A stretch of 64,000 nt of DNA, taken from positions 2,232,001 through 2,296,000 of the forward strand of contig NZ_CP063989.1 in assembly GCF_014595995.2 (NCBI RefSeq), written 5' to 3'. The translations under genes were made by a program, and so were the position numbers. Shown one piece after another: positions 1 through 8,208 of the stretch (the stretch's first letter is position 1; every line of letters begins with the position of its first letter). The notes under the pieces were generated by a model. It searched no databases. It worked only from the letters and a program-made list of their open reading frames with translations, and had not been told where the DNA came from. The DNA comes from Actinomyces respiraculi. Its GTDB lineage: Bacteria; Actinomycetota; Actinomycetes; Actinomycetales; Actinomycetaceae.

Positions 1-1
1 G

Positions 2-85
2 GGTTCCGACCTTCCCAAATGGCTGGACAAGCAGATCCTCCGCCCAGGCTCGGGCCTTTTCAGCCGCTTCGGTGGCGGCCGTTGA
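2..85 (+). CDS. C-terminal end of an unidentified protein (5' partial)
   Basis: An open frame enters from the left edge and ends at TGA 83-85. It encodes a 27-residue tail that finishes in a Gly/Arg-rich stretch (FSRFGGGR). It lies 30 bases before the start of the vWA-like gene on the same strand, so it is probably the preceding member of the same operon. Too little is present to assign a family. The frame was chosen because its codon pattern is GC-rich at the third position and the stop fits the spacing to the next ribosome binding site. Confidence 0.5.
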   Translation, partial: GSDLPKWLDKQILRPGSGLFSRFGGGR

Positions 86-115
86 CGAAGATATGACGAC
101 ATGGAGGCGAAAAGT

Positions 116-1000
116 ATGACAAACAGCATTCGGGACCACGGCACGTGGGAGAGCATCCCGATGCCCCAGGTGGGCCAGGTGACCTTGACCATCGTGAGCA
201 GAGGGGCGGACTGCGACCTCACCGTCCAGGGCGGGACTGTCGCTCCGCGCTACCTCGGAGCAAACCGCGAGAGCCTCGTACTGCCGCCGCAGCTCGTCCC
301 GCAGTCCGGACGGGTTGTCGTGCGTGCTGTCTCGCGCGGTGGTCAGCCCTTTCCCGCGGACCACGTTGTCGACCTTGCAGTCGCGGCCGGCACCACCTCT
401 GTACTTCTGCGCGGGATTCCCGTGGCCGGCCAGATCGAGGCTGGCATCGCCACCATCGAACGAGGGGATGGAAGCCTCGTCCTGCGCCCCGGCGAGGGAG
501 GCATCGCGACACTCGGCCTCGGCGGCTGGTGCGCCAAGCGCCGTGAGGAGGACAACCGTCCCGTCGTGCCGACGATCACCCGGATCGTCGTCGACACCTC
601 CTCGTCGATGCGCTTCCACGACGACGAGGTCCGGGCACTCCTCACATGGGTGGAGGACCTTTACGACACGGTCGGTACGGAACGCCCAGAGGTGCGCTCC
701 GGGCACGTCGACGGTCACACCGAGCGCGGTGTCGGCTACGTCGTCGGACCGAGCGGCTCGGGAAGGACCGTGACGGTGACGGACCTGCCGCTGCTCGATT
801 CCGACGGCGAGTCGCTCGTCCTCGGTGCCCCTGAGCTCCTCCGTGCCCTGCCGTCAGCGCTGGCCTTCTGCCCCTCCGAGGAGCTGTGGGCCGAGCTCAA
901 GCGTGAGGACAAGGCCTTCACCGACCAGACCCTTCGGACTCTCGACCCGCTCCTTGAGTGGGTCTCCCGCCCTGCCACCATGATCGGAGCACTGTCATGA
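116..1000 (+). CDS. vWA-like protein of a GTPase-associated accessory operon
   Basis: 294 aa if translation starts at ATG 116, which follows a GGAGG box at 103-107 with ideal spacing; an upstream in-frame ATG at 101 has no such box. Residues 15-135 look like beta-rich sequence. A hydrophobic strand then ends in DTSSS (D160, S162, S164), which matches the DxSxS metal-ion-dependent adhesion site of von Willebrand A domains, and a later strand carries VTDLP (about 221-225), reminiscent of the second half of the fold. The rest of the domain is short, so the vWA call rests mainly on this motif. No signal peptide or membrane segment is visible. The stop overlaps the next start (ATGA at 997-1000), so the gene is coupled to the GTPase. 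The role is inferred: a partner or scaffold of the GTPase in a signalling or conflict module. Confidence 0.6.
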   Translation: MTNSIRDHGTWESIPMPQVGQVTLTIVSRGADCDLTVQGGTVAPRYLGANRESLVLPPQLVPQSGRVVVRAVSRGGQPFPADHVVDLAVAAGTTSVLLRGIPVAGQIEAGIATIERGDGSLVLRPGEGGIATLGLGGWCAKRREEDNRPVVPTITRIVVDTSSSMRFHDDEVRALLTWVEDLYDTVGTERPEVRSGHVDGHTERGVGYVVGPSGSGRTVTVTDLPLLDSDGESLVLGAPELLRALPSALAFCPSEELWAELKREDKAFTDQTLRTLDPLLEWVSRPATMIGALS

Positions 1001-2190
1001 CCTCGGTCTGCCCGTCCTGCTTCAACGCACTGCCAGACGACACGATCTCCTACCGGTGCGCGACGCCGACCTGCGAGCCGCAGCCCAACCAGTCCGCGTC
1101 GGAATATGCCGGCACGTCTGTCATGACCAGGCCCACATTCACGCGGATGCGTTCCTCGAGCGACGAGCCTCTGCCCCAGTCGGTACCGTGCCGTGGCTGT
1201 CGTCGTCCAGCGACGCAGGAGGTCTGCCCGACGTGCTGCTACGACTTGCCCGCCGGCTGGCGTCAGGCCACCGTGTTCACGATTGCAGTGACCGGTGCGC
1301 GAGGCGCTGGCAAGTCGGTCTACATCGCCGTCGCACTTCAACAGCTCATGCGCTATGCACAGAAGCGTGAATGCACCTTGCGCCCCTACACCCAGGGCAC
1401 GATCGACAACTACAACAAGTACTATTACCACCCTCTGTACCAGCAGAACATGGTCGTCGACGGCACCCCGGAAGTGAGCTCCGGCGGCTCCTACCAGAAG
1501 GACCCGCTCATCTGGCAGCTCTCGGGGCAGCATATCGGCACGGTCTTCGTGGTGATCCGCGACGTCGCGGGCGAGGACGTTGAGCGTATCGCCGGTAACC
1601 CGAAGCATTTCGCCTATCTCAGTCAGGCGGACTTGCTCATATTCCTGTTCGACCCGATGCAGCTCGACAGCATCAAACAGTTGCTGTCGGGCGTCATCCC
1701 GGACCCCGACGAGAGCCGGCTTGGTTTGCCCGCCGACCAGGTGCTGGCCAAGGTACTCGGGCAGGTCGGGGGCGGACACACCCCGCTGGCTCTCACAATC
1801 TCGAAGTTCGACACGCTGCACCAGGTGACCAAGGTGCGTAGCCCACTGGCCCAGGCATTCGCCAACCCCGGTGCTCGGCTCAACCAGGACGACACGATGG
1901 CGCGACAGCATCTCAGCCCGGCTGACGCGGCTAAGGACCTGGAACGCGACCTCCAGCTCCTCGACGCCGAACTGTCGTCGATCTACCAGATTCTCGGACA
2001 GGACTCTGTGGCCGTCCAGGCCACGCAGGCGGCGGAGTCGGGGCAGGTGGCGGCTACACGCCGCTTCGCCGTCTCCGCGATCGGAGAGACACCCCAGCAC
2101 GCGAACCAGCTGACCGAGCGCGGTATCTCGCCCTTCCGTGCCCTCGACCCGATCCTGTGGGGGCTGAGTCGCAAAGACATTCGGCTTTAA
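997..2190 (+). CDS. double zinc-ribbon TRAFAC-type GTPase
   Basis: 397 aa. The start ATG 997 overlaps the upstream stop. Two N-terminal zinc ribbons are visible, C5/C8/C21/C26 and C65/C68/C77/C80. A P-loop NTPase domain follows with G1 GARGAGKS (100-107), a G3-like DVAGE (189-193) and a G4-like SKFD (269-272), so the GTPase motifs appear intact and specificity for GTP is plausible. A helical tail of about 110 residues follows. There is no membrane segment. This arrangement resembles the double-GTPase (DO-GTPase) and related TRAFAC proteins described in predicted bacterial conflict and multicellularity-linked systems; that assignment is by motif pattern only. It sits between a vWA-like gene and TPR/J-like genes and overlaps both neighbours, which implies stoichiometric co-expression. 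The effector activity is not evident. Confidence 0.75.
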   Translation: MTSVCPSCFNALPDDTISYRCATPTCEPQPNQSASEYAGTSVMTRPTFTRMRSSSDEPLPQSVPCRGCRRPATQEVCPTCCYDLPAGWRQATVFTIAVTGARGAGKSVYIAVALQQLMRYAQKRECTLRPYTQGTIDNYNKYYYHPLYQQNMVVDGTPEVSSGGSYQKDPLIWQLSGQHIGTVFVVIRDVAGEDVERIAGNPKHFAYLSQADLLIFLFDPMQLDSIKQLLSGVIPDPDESRLGLPADQVLAKVLGQVGGGHTPLALTISKFDTLHQVTKVRSPLAQAFANPGARLNQDDTMARQHLSPADAAKDLERDLQLLDAELSSIYQILGQDSVAVQATQAAESGQVAATRRFAVSAIGETPQHANQLTERGISPFRALDPILWGLSRKDIRL

Positions 2191-2843
2191 TGGAGACGAT
2201 AGGGGTGAGGAGCCGCACTAAGCCAGAGACACACGTTGTCTCTGCCAATCGTGTCCTTCTGAGACAACGGGTGGAGCAGGCCGCGCTTCTGTTCCGCGCG
2301 CATCTGTGCCAGCGGACGGCGCAGGAGGAACATGAGAAAGATGCGCGACGTCAGGAGGTTTCCGTTGTTGCCGAAGAACTCGCCGGCTATGCGAGCCAGG
2401 AGCGTCGAGCCGGGGACCTCGCGGGCGCGATCGAAACGCTGCAGGCTGCCCTCAGTATCTGTGAGTCTGAGGGCAGCACTGAGGTGACACGGGCTACTTA
2501 TCTCGCGCAGATCGGAGACATCCAGGCCGAGGAGGGTGCTTACAGCGAGAGCCTTGCCAGCCATCTCGATGCTGCACAGTTGTACGCCTCCCAACCGGGG
2601 TTCAGCTATGAGGCTGCGCGCAGCTTTCACTCCGCAGCCACGGCGTCCGAGAAACTCAACGATCCCGGCGGTGCGATTAGCTTGCTTGAGCTATCTGTGG
2701 AGCAGCGGAGACTGGCAGGCGATTGGACTGCTTACGGAATGGGGAGCGCACTTGAGTCTCTTGGGACAAAGTTGGCCGAGCGTGATCCTGAAACAGCACG
2801 CAGATATCTTGATGTCGCAGCCGACCTACATCACTCCCAGTAA
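2190..2843 (+). CDS. TPR-repeat protein
   Basis: 217 aa from ATG 2190, whose A is the last base of the preceding TAA stop (TAATG coupling); a GTG at 2157 would overlap further and is less likely. The sequence is almost all helical. From about residue 50 it shows repeating pairs typical of tetratricopeptide repeats, for example AGAIETLQAALSI, YSESLASHLDAAQLY and GGAISLLELSVEQRR, spaced about 35-40 residues apart. No enzymatic motif, signal peptide or membrane segment is visible. TPR proteins are protein-protein adaptors. Within this operon it could link the GTPase to the membrane-anchored J-like protein encoded 10 bases downstream. The GC content is a little lower than in the backbone genes, in keeping with accessory DNA. 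Confidence 0.7.
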   Translation: METIGVRSRTKPETHVVSANRVLLRQRVEQAALLFRAHLCQRTAQEEHEKDARRQEVSVVAEELAGYASQERRAGDLAGAIETLQAALSICESEGSTEVTRATYLAQIGDIQAEEGAYSESLASHLDAAQLYASQPGFSYEAARSFHSAATASEKLNDPGGAISLLELSVEQRRLAGDWTAYGMGSALESLGTKLAERDPETARRYLDVAADLHHSQ

Positions 2844-2853
2844 GGTGGAGAAC

Positions 2854-4173
2854 ATGAGTAAGAATCCAGACGGTGTTGTCGACTATTATGCGGAGCTGCG
2901 ACTTGACCGCGATTCCTCTCGAGGAGAAATTCTTTCGACGCTTGAAAAGCAGATGCTGGAGTACCAGGATCGCCTCGAGGCACACGAGGACCCAGAGCTG
3001 GAACGCCGCTTCGAGCTGGTGCTTACAGCCCTAGACGTCTTCTCATCTGACGAGGAGCGTACTGAGTATGATGCCTTATTGTCCCCAACGCCACTGTCTT
3101 CGGAGTCCCCGGCCGCGGACTCCCCATCCTCAGAGTCCCCGGTCTCCAAGCCCATGCAGCCTGAGGGCCACGCGGCGGCGGGCGAGCCGCCAGCGGCAGA
3201 CCCGCAGCAGACTGTCTCGTACTGGATTGATGAGGCCTGGCAGTATTTCGCTCGTGGAGAGACCGATGCGGCAGGTCAGGCAGCGGCCAAAGCCCGGAGT
3301 GTGGACCCCAGTGAGCCCGGCGCCTACGTGGTGTCGGCCTGGGTGGCCTACGGCGACGGGCGGGGCGACCTCTACGGGACAGGGACGTATGTTGGGCAGG
3401 CGCGACTGCTCAATGAAGGTGGCGCTTGGCGTGGGCGACTCGCCTGGCTTCAGGGCCGCATGCTCACTGAAAGTTGGGAGTTCGACCAGAAGCTGGCCTA
3501 TTTTCGTGAGGCCATCGAGTTTCTCTCGGGCGAGGAGCAGAACGAGGCTCGCGCTGAACTCCTTCGGGCGTACTCCGACACTATGCAGAGATGGGACTCC
3601 AAGCTCCTTGCCGAGTACCAAGCCGACTTCCCAGAGGCGGAAGGTGGCGCGTTCACTAAGGTGGCTTACCTGAAAGTCGGCGAGGAATTTCTTCGATCGA
3701 GTTCGTACGACGCGGCTCGTTACTTCCTCATGGCCACCTCACCTCACCTCCCCGGTTCTGTGGACGTGTCTGAATTATACGAACGCGCCGCAAAGAATCT
3801 GAACCCGGCACAGGTAAGAAGGGCCGCTCTATCGGCAAACTGTCCGCCGAATCTAGGCGAGGCCCTCGTCGAGGAGGCTGTCGCCCGAACCCGCCTGCCG
3901 GAGCAAGAGAACGAGAATTTCATTATTCGTTGGATTCGAGAATGGAGATTTCTGGACTCCTACGGTGCACTCTTTTCCACGTTGCTGGCGACCGGGTTTT
4001 TAGCCTGGGCGACACCCTACGCCTTCTTCAGTGTGGTGGCATGGTTGAGTTTGTTACTCATACTTGGGTTCCCGATCGCCGCGTTCGTCATATGGGGTGT
4101 TGATCGCAGCGTTCAATCGGATTTCGAGAAGCACAAGGCGCGCGTTGCACACGTACTCGGGTCGAAAGACTAG
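2854..4173 (+). CDS. membrane-anchored protein with degenerate J-like domain and TPR-like repeats
   Basis: 439 aa from ATG 2854, preceded by a GGTGGAG ribosome binding site. Residues 10-75 resemble a J domain: DYYAELRLD at the first helix and FSSDEERTEYDALL at the last. The catalytic HPD tripeptide that stimulates Hsp70 is missing between helices II and III, so it probably does not act as a normal co-chaperone. An acidic Ser/Pro/Glu linker follows (about 76-120), then a helical TPR-like region (about 125-340), and two hydrophobic segments near the C terminus (about 370-390 and 391-414) that place a short basic tail on the other side of the membrane. It ends the operon. The inferred role is a membrane-tethered scaffold or effector for the upstream GTPase. 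Confidence 0.65.
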   Translation: MSKNPDGVVDYYAELRLDRDSSRGEILSTLEKQMLEYQDRLEAHEDPELERRFELVLTALDVFSSDEERTEYDALLSPTPLSSESPAADSPSSESPVSKPMQPEGHAAAGEPPAADPQQTVSYWIDEAWQYFARGETDAAGQAAAKARSVDPSEPGAYVVSAWVAYGDGRGDLYGTGTYVGQARLLNEGGAWRGRLAWLQGRMLTESWEFDQKLAYFREAIEFLSGEEQNEARAELLRAYSDTMQRWDSKLLAEYQADFPEAEGGAFTKVAYLKVGEEFLRSSSYDAARYFLMATSPHLPGSVDVSELYERAAKNLNPAQVRRAALSANCPPNLGEALVEEAVARTRLPEQENENFIIRWIREWRFLDSYGALFSTLLATGFLAWATPYAFFSVVAWLSLLLILGFPIAAFVIWGVDRSVQSDFEKHKARVAHVLGSKD

Positions 4174-4337
4174 TTCTTCTCACAAGTGGAGGCCTTTCTC
4201 GCTGAGGAGCCGCCAGGCCGGTATCGTGGCGGTGGGTGTCCCTCACCCTCCCAGCAGGCCGGCTCCAGCTCTCACCAACCGGCCATCACCGACAGGAGCA
4301 GACGACGGCTGATGACGTCTTCCGTGTCCCCAACGAC

Positions 4338-4653
4338 ATGTCATCGGCCCAGGCGCTCAGCGCCTGCGGGCCGACAGCGATGGGCGCCGGCATCCGGACT
4401 ACCCGCGAACCAGGCGCTCAGCGCCTGCGGGCCGACAGCCTGCTCAACGAAGGCGATGTACTGGCAGCCATGGAACAGTACGCCCCTGCGCTCGAGTACT
4501 ACGACGCCGCACACACCCTCTACACCACTCTCGACGGCACCCAGCGCGAGCGAGCCGGCTGCCTGCTCAACGCAGGCGACGTGCTGCACAGTTTGGGTCG
4601 CCGTGGAGCGCTACGACGCTGCCCACGTCCTCTACGGAGCAGGTATGAGGTGA
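4338..4653 (+). pseudogene. remnant of a TPR-repeat gene
   Basis: From ATG 4338 one frame encodes two TPR-like units (SLLNEGDVLAAMEQYAPALE and CLLNAGDVLHSLGR). The continuation of the second unit (ERYDAAHVLYGAG) is found only in another frame, ending at TGA 4651-4653. A small deletion near 4600 would explain the frame switch. The N-terminal part carries a duplicated 30-bp segment. The gene is short and lacks the helical superstructure of an intact TPR protein. It is probably a decayed relative of the TPR genes upstream. It could still make a truncated peptide. Confidence 0.5.
4349..4439 (+). repeat. pair of 30-bp direct repeats
   Basis: The 30-base segment at 4349-4378 (containing CGCTCAGCGCCTGCGGGCC) recurs without change at 4410-4439, with start points 61 bases apart. 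Each copy contains a small dyad, GGCGCTCAGCGCC. The repeats lie in the N-terminal part of the decayed TPR gene and may reflect a short duplication that accompanied its inactivation. Confidence 0.8.
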
Positions 4654-4957
4654 ACGGTCTTTCTTGGCTCTTCCCATTTGACCGGGTAGGGGGCAAGGCC
4701 TTCCGATCTGACGTGGACCTCTGATGGCGTTTTCCGGTCGCGGTTCATAGCGTCACGGTTGGTGAAGATGCCAGCTCTGTCGGTGGGCCCGGGAGGTGGG
4801 GGCCAGTAGGAGGCAGAAAGGTAGGACCTCTTCGCGCATTGACCACCGGCCCTGGTGCTCCCCGGCGGTGTGGTTGGGGCGTTCTTGTCTGTTCATTGCA
4901 CCGGGCGGGATGGGAGAGGGCAGCGGATAGCTGGGGGTTCTGGGGGTCTGTTGGGGG
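4654..4957. other. gene-free stretch between TPR remnant and DUF222-HNH gene
   Basis: I see no convincing gene here. Short open stretches exist on the minus strand, but none has a good start or a recognisable family. The last 60 bases are G-rich on the plus strand and hold no clear hairpin. Confidence 0.4.
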
Positions 4958-7774
4958 TCAGTAGGGGATGACTTCGTCGAGCAGGGGTGCCAGTCCCAGG
5001 ATGTGCAGGGCCCGGTCGTAGGGCACGGTCTCGAAGGCTCCGGCCCACTCGCCGGGGCGCGGGCCGCGGGACTCCAGAACCGGCTGCACCTGCACCTGCG
5101 TCTGGGGCCCGCCCTCGGACTGGTACTGGGGTGAGCTCTGCGTCTGGGGCCCGTGCTGGGGCTGGGGCTCGCCTTGGCTCTCGGTCCAGGCCTGGGCGCC
5201 GGTCGGCGTCTGGGTCTGGGCCCAGCCCTGGGCTTGGGTCTGGGTCCGGGTGTGTTCGGCTGCGTCCTTTAGCCCTTTGTCCAGGCGGGCGATGACGGGG
5301 GCGGTCACGGCGCGCTCGAGCCAGGCGGGCACGCGCCCGCCGGGGCGGGTCATGCCCCTGGGCCCCACACGCTGGGCCAGGCGTCGCACGCTGCCGTCGG
5401 CACGGCGCTCATAGCGAGCCCCGGTGGGGGTGCGCCAGGTCAACGAGCCCTCAGGGGTGCGGGTCAGCAACCAGCCGGGGGTGTGCTTGAGACGGTGGTG
5501 GGCCTGGCACAAGCAGGCCAGGTTCTGCCACGAGGTGGTCCCACCCTCAGCCCAGGGGCGCACATGGTCGATGTCGCAGCGCACCGCAGGCACCTGGCAA
5601 CCCGGGTAGGTGCACGAGGCGTCCCGAGCACGCACCAGGTCCGCCAGGCCGGCTGGAGGCCGGTAACGAGAACGCCCCACATCAACGACCGTGCCGCTAA
5701 GAGGGTCGGTCACCAGCCGCCGCCAGCTGCCCCCAGCAGCCAGCGCACGCGCCACCACAGCCGGCACCGGTGCACAGCACCTACCCATGGCCAAGGACGC
5801 CGCCGAACCACCGGCTGCCGAGCCCATGGCGCCCAAGCCGACGGACGCCGAAGCACCGGCCACCAAGCCACTGACCACCGAATTACTGGCAGCCGAAGCA
5901 CCGGCCGCCGGGGCGCCCGGGTCCGGACCTGAGAACACACTGCCGCCAGCACCAGTGAACACACTGCCGCCAGCGCCAGTGGGCGCGCTGCCGCCCCGGC
6001 TGGTGGGCGCACTGCTGCCAGGGCCGGTGGGGTCGGGGTCGTCGAGCAGGCTGACAAGCTGGTCAAGGGAGACGGTGACGTCGACGTTGACGCTCAGGCC
6101 TGGTGGTGGGAAGACCGGGTCGTTGCCCGACGGGCTCCACCACGGCCCTGTTGAGCTCATCAGGCCGCTGAGCGTGGCCAGCAGACCCTCAAGCGGCACA
6201 CCATCAGGCAAGAACCCAGCCTCACGACAGCCACCCGACCACGCCTCGGCCACACCCGCACCAACAACAGCGCCCACCTCAGCACCACCCGCAGCACCTG
6301 CTGAGCCCACCGCGTCCACCGAGGCCCACGAGCCAAACGCGCCCCACGGGTCAGCCGAGCCCACGCCGTCCACAGCGCCTGTGGTACTCGCGGCGCCCGT
6401 GAGGTGCGCGGGCTGGGTCGTGGAGTTGGCGGCGGGCTGGGCGGCAGGCTCGTCCGTTGACCGGGCAGCGGAGAGCACCGCGGACTTGGCAGCGGACCCA
6501 GCACCCCACCGCTCCACCGACTGGGTGTCACGCCGGGTGTCGGGCTGGGTGGCGGGTTTGGTGATGGGCCTGGCTGTTGCGCGGGCTGCGGTGGCGGCCG
6601 CGGCTGCCTGGCTGGTGCGCAGGGTGGCAAGGACCATCGTGGTCAGCGCGTCCGCGCGCAGCTGGCCAAGGCTGCGCTCATCACCGGCGCTGCGGGCCGA
6701 GGCACCGATGGCGTCGAGGGTGGCGTCAAGCAGGAAGGCGTCGGGTGTGGGCAGCAGGAGCATCATCCGGCTGACCCCCTGCCCGGCGGGGCGGGGACGC
6801 GACACGTGCCGGCCGGCCTGGTTGCGCTGCCTGCGTGCCCCCGAACCCTCAGGATCCAGGGCCGCCAAGGCACGGTCAATGTCCTTGGCCAGCTGACAGT
6901 GCGTGCGGTGCACCGCACCAGGCAGCACCCGCTCCTGCACCGCCCGAGCGACACCGGCATCCTCACAGCGCAGACGACGAGCAATCAGGGACGTCTTGGC
7001 CTCATCAACCAGACCCGCACGGCTCAAGCACTCAACCCCAGCCAGCCTGCTGTCGAGCAGCGCCTCGCCACGCTCAATGACCTGCATGGCCCGGGCACGC
7101 GACACACCGAGCTGGCAGGCGATCTCACCACAGGCGTTAAACACCCGCTCATCACGACCCGCACGCGGCGCCGCAGCACTCCACCCCTCAGCCCGGGCAG
7201 ACATGCCAGCACTTCGCACCAACAACCCTGCGAGCACAGCCTCAGCCCAGCTGGCCCACGCCTTAAGCCTGTAAGCGGCCGCAAGCAGCTCGCTGACCAC
7301 CACAGCATCCAAACCCGCCACCAGGCCCGCACCCTCGCCACAGCCGTCCAGCCGCAGGCAAGAGGCCGCCTCAACCAGGCACCGCTCCCCAGGGTGGCAC
7401 ACACCAGACAACAACACCCCCACACCCGCCCCATCCGAGACATCGCCAGCCGGGCAGCCCCCGCCCCGGCAACCCCCGCTCGGGCAACCCTCGTGCGAGC
7501 CCGCCCCGTGCGGGCAGTGCCTGTTCGGGCAGTCCTCGTGCGGGCTGGCCGCCACCAGCAGCTGGGAGACCACCCTCTCCAGCATGAGGGCCAGGTCCCC
7601 ACCCGGGCTCATGCAAGCCAGCCGCTCGACAAGCGCGTCACGACGATCAACAGCAGCCACCGCCTCATCCAACCCACCAGACGCACCAGGCCCGGCAGGC
7701 GCACCATGCGCGGCAGGCGGCACGGGCTCCGCACCCGCCGGGGCCTCACCCCCACCTAACCACTCATCGAACAT
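4958..7774 (-). CDS. DUF222 domain HNH endonuclease (13E12 repeat family)
   Basis: 938 aa from ATG 7774, chosen because a TATACT box lies exactly where a leaderless transcript would begin at this codon and because the frame upstream is noise. The N-terminal third has the DUF222 helical region typical of the actinobacterial 13E12/REP13E12 family. About residues 720-765 form an HNH nuclease module with CTYPGC, CDIDH, QNLACLC and HHRLKH, retaining both His residues, the Asn and a zinc-type Cys set. Between them lie long Ala/Thr/Gly/Ser-rich low-complexity expansions, and after the HNH a Gln/Thr-rich tail, making it about twice the usual family length. These proteins are thought to be DNA endonucleases, often multicopy; the biological role is unknown. 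It stands alone and is transcribed away from the ABC transporter region. Confidence 0.85.
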   Translation of the reverse strand: MFDEWLGGGEAPAGAEPVPPAAHGAPAGPGASGGLDEAVAAVDRRDALVERLACMSPGGDLALMLERVVSQLLVAASPHEDCPNRHCPHGAGSHEGCPSGGCRGGGCPAGDVSDGAGVGVLLSGVCHPGERCLVEAASCLRLDGCGEGAGLVAGLDAVVVSELLAAAYRLKAWASWAEAVLAGLLVRSAGMSARAEGWSAAAPRAGRDERVFNACGEIACQLGVSRARAMQVIERGEALLDSRLAGVECLSRAGLVDEAKTSLIARRLRCEDAGVARAVQERVLPGAVHRTHCQLAKDIDRALAALDPEGSGARRQRNQAGRHVSRPRPAGQGVSRMMLLLPTPDAFLLDATLDAIGASARSAGDERSLGQLRADALTTMVLATLRTSQAAAAATAARATARPITKPATQPDTRRDTQSVERWGAGSAAKSAVLSAARSTDEPAAQPAANSTTQPAHLTGAASTTGAVDGVGSADPWGAFGSWASVDAVGSAGAAGGAEVGAVVGAGVAEAWSGGCREAGFLPDGVPLEGLLATLSGLMSSTGPWWSPSGNDPVFPPPGLSVNVDVTVSLDQLVSLLDDPDPTGPGSSAPTSRGGSAPTGAGGSVFTGAGGSVFSGPDPGAPAAGASAASNSVVSGLVAGASASVGLGAMGSAAGGSAASLAMGRCCAPVPAVVARALAAGGSWRRLVTDPLSGTVVDVGRSRYRPPAGLADLVRARDASCTYPGCQVPAVRCDIDHVRPWAEGGTTSWQNLACLCQAHHRLKHTPGWLLTRTPEGSLTWRTPTGARYERRADGSVRRLAQRVGPRGMTRPGGRVPAWLERAVTAPVIARLDKGLKDAAEHTRTQTQAQGWAQTQTPTGAQAWTESQGEPQPQHGPQTQSSPQYQSEGGPQTQVQVQPVLESRGPRPGEWAGAFETVPYDRALHILGLAPLLDEVIPY

Positions 7775-7780
7775 ATGTAC

Positions 7781-7786
7781 AGTATA
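7781..7786 (-). promoter_or_regulatory. -10 element of the DUF222-HNH gene (leaderless)
   Basis: TATACT on the minus strand ends seven bases before the A of ATG 7774, so position +1 is predicted to be the start codon itself. A -35 match (TTCGTG) is weak. Confidence 0.55.
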
Positions 7787-8038
7787 CAACGTGGACGCCA
7801 CCCACGAAACCCCACAAACACAGCAATTCCAGGCAAACCAGGCCGCCGAGGCCAGCCGGTCCGACCACCAAGCCCCCGATATCGACGACACCAACAACAA
7901 CCCGACAACCAGCACCCCACTCCCGCAAGAGGACGGCAGCGGGGCCGCCGTCGACACCCAGCCAGACCGCAGCCCCGCCGTCAGCCCGCCCGCCCCACAC
8001 ATGCCGGCCGTACTCCGCGCTAGCACCCCCGCCCACCC

Positions 8039-8100
8039 CGACGACGACACGGCAGACGGCACCAACACCCGACGACGACACGGCAGACGGCACCAACACC
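8039..8100 (+). repeat. 31-bp perfect tandem duplication
   Basis: Bases 8039-8069 are repeated exactly at 8070-8100; the unit contains GACACGGCAGACGGCACC. It lies between genes and has no visible dyad or coding role. Confidence 0.9.
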
Positions 8101-8152
8101 CCACGACGCCACCCCTCCGGCCTCTGGCCGGGCAGACCCTCGGGCAGAAACT

Positions 8153-8190
8153 GACGGGTCGGCCACGCCCGGAGGCTTGACCGACCCGTC
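8153..8190 (-). terminator. hairpin after the ABC permease gene
   Basis: GACGGGTCGG (8153-8162) pairs perfectly with CCGACCCGTC (8181-8190) across an 18-base loop. It lies 19 bases past the permease stop on the minus strand, the position of a terminator, but no T-run follows. Confidence 0.45.
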
Positions 8191-8208
8191 GCTCGGGACT
8201 CCCCTGGC

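Larger units (their letters stand above)
7775..8208. other. intergenic stretch with tandem repeat and hairpin
   Basis: No gene is supported. It carries the promoter of the HNH gene, a GC-rich low-complexity stretch, a 31-bp tandem duplication (8039-8100) and a hairpin (8153-8190) after the permease gene. Confidence 0.5.

Noticed and set aside
4654..4957. A stop-free minus-strand stretch that looked like the C terminus of a transposase
   Set aside because: No start, no family motif and no inverted repeats; it could be chance in GC-rich DNA.
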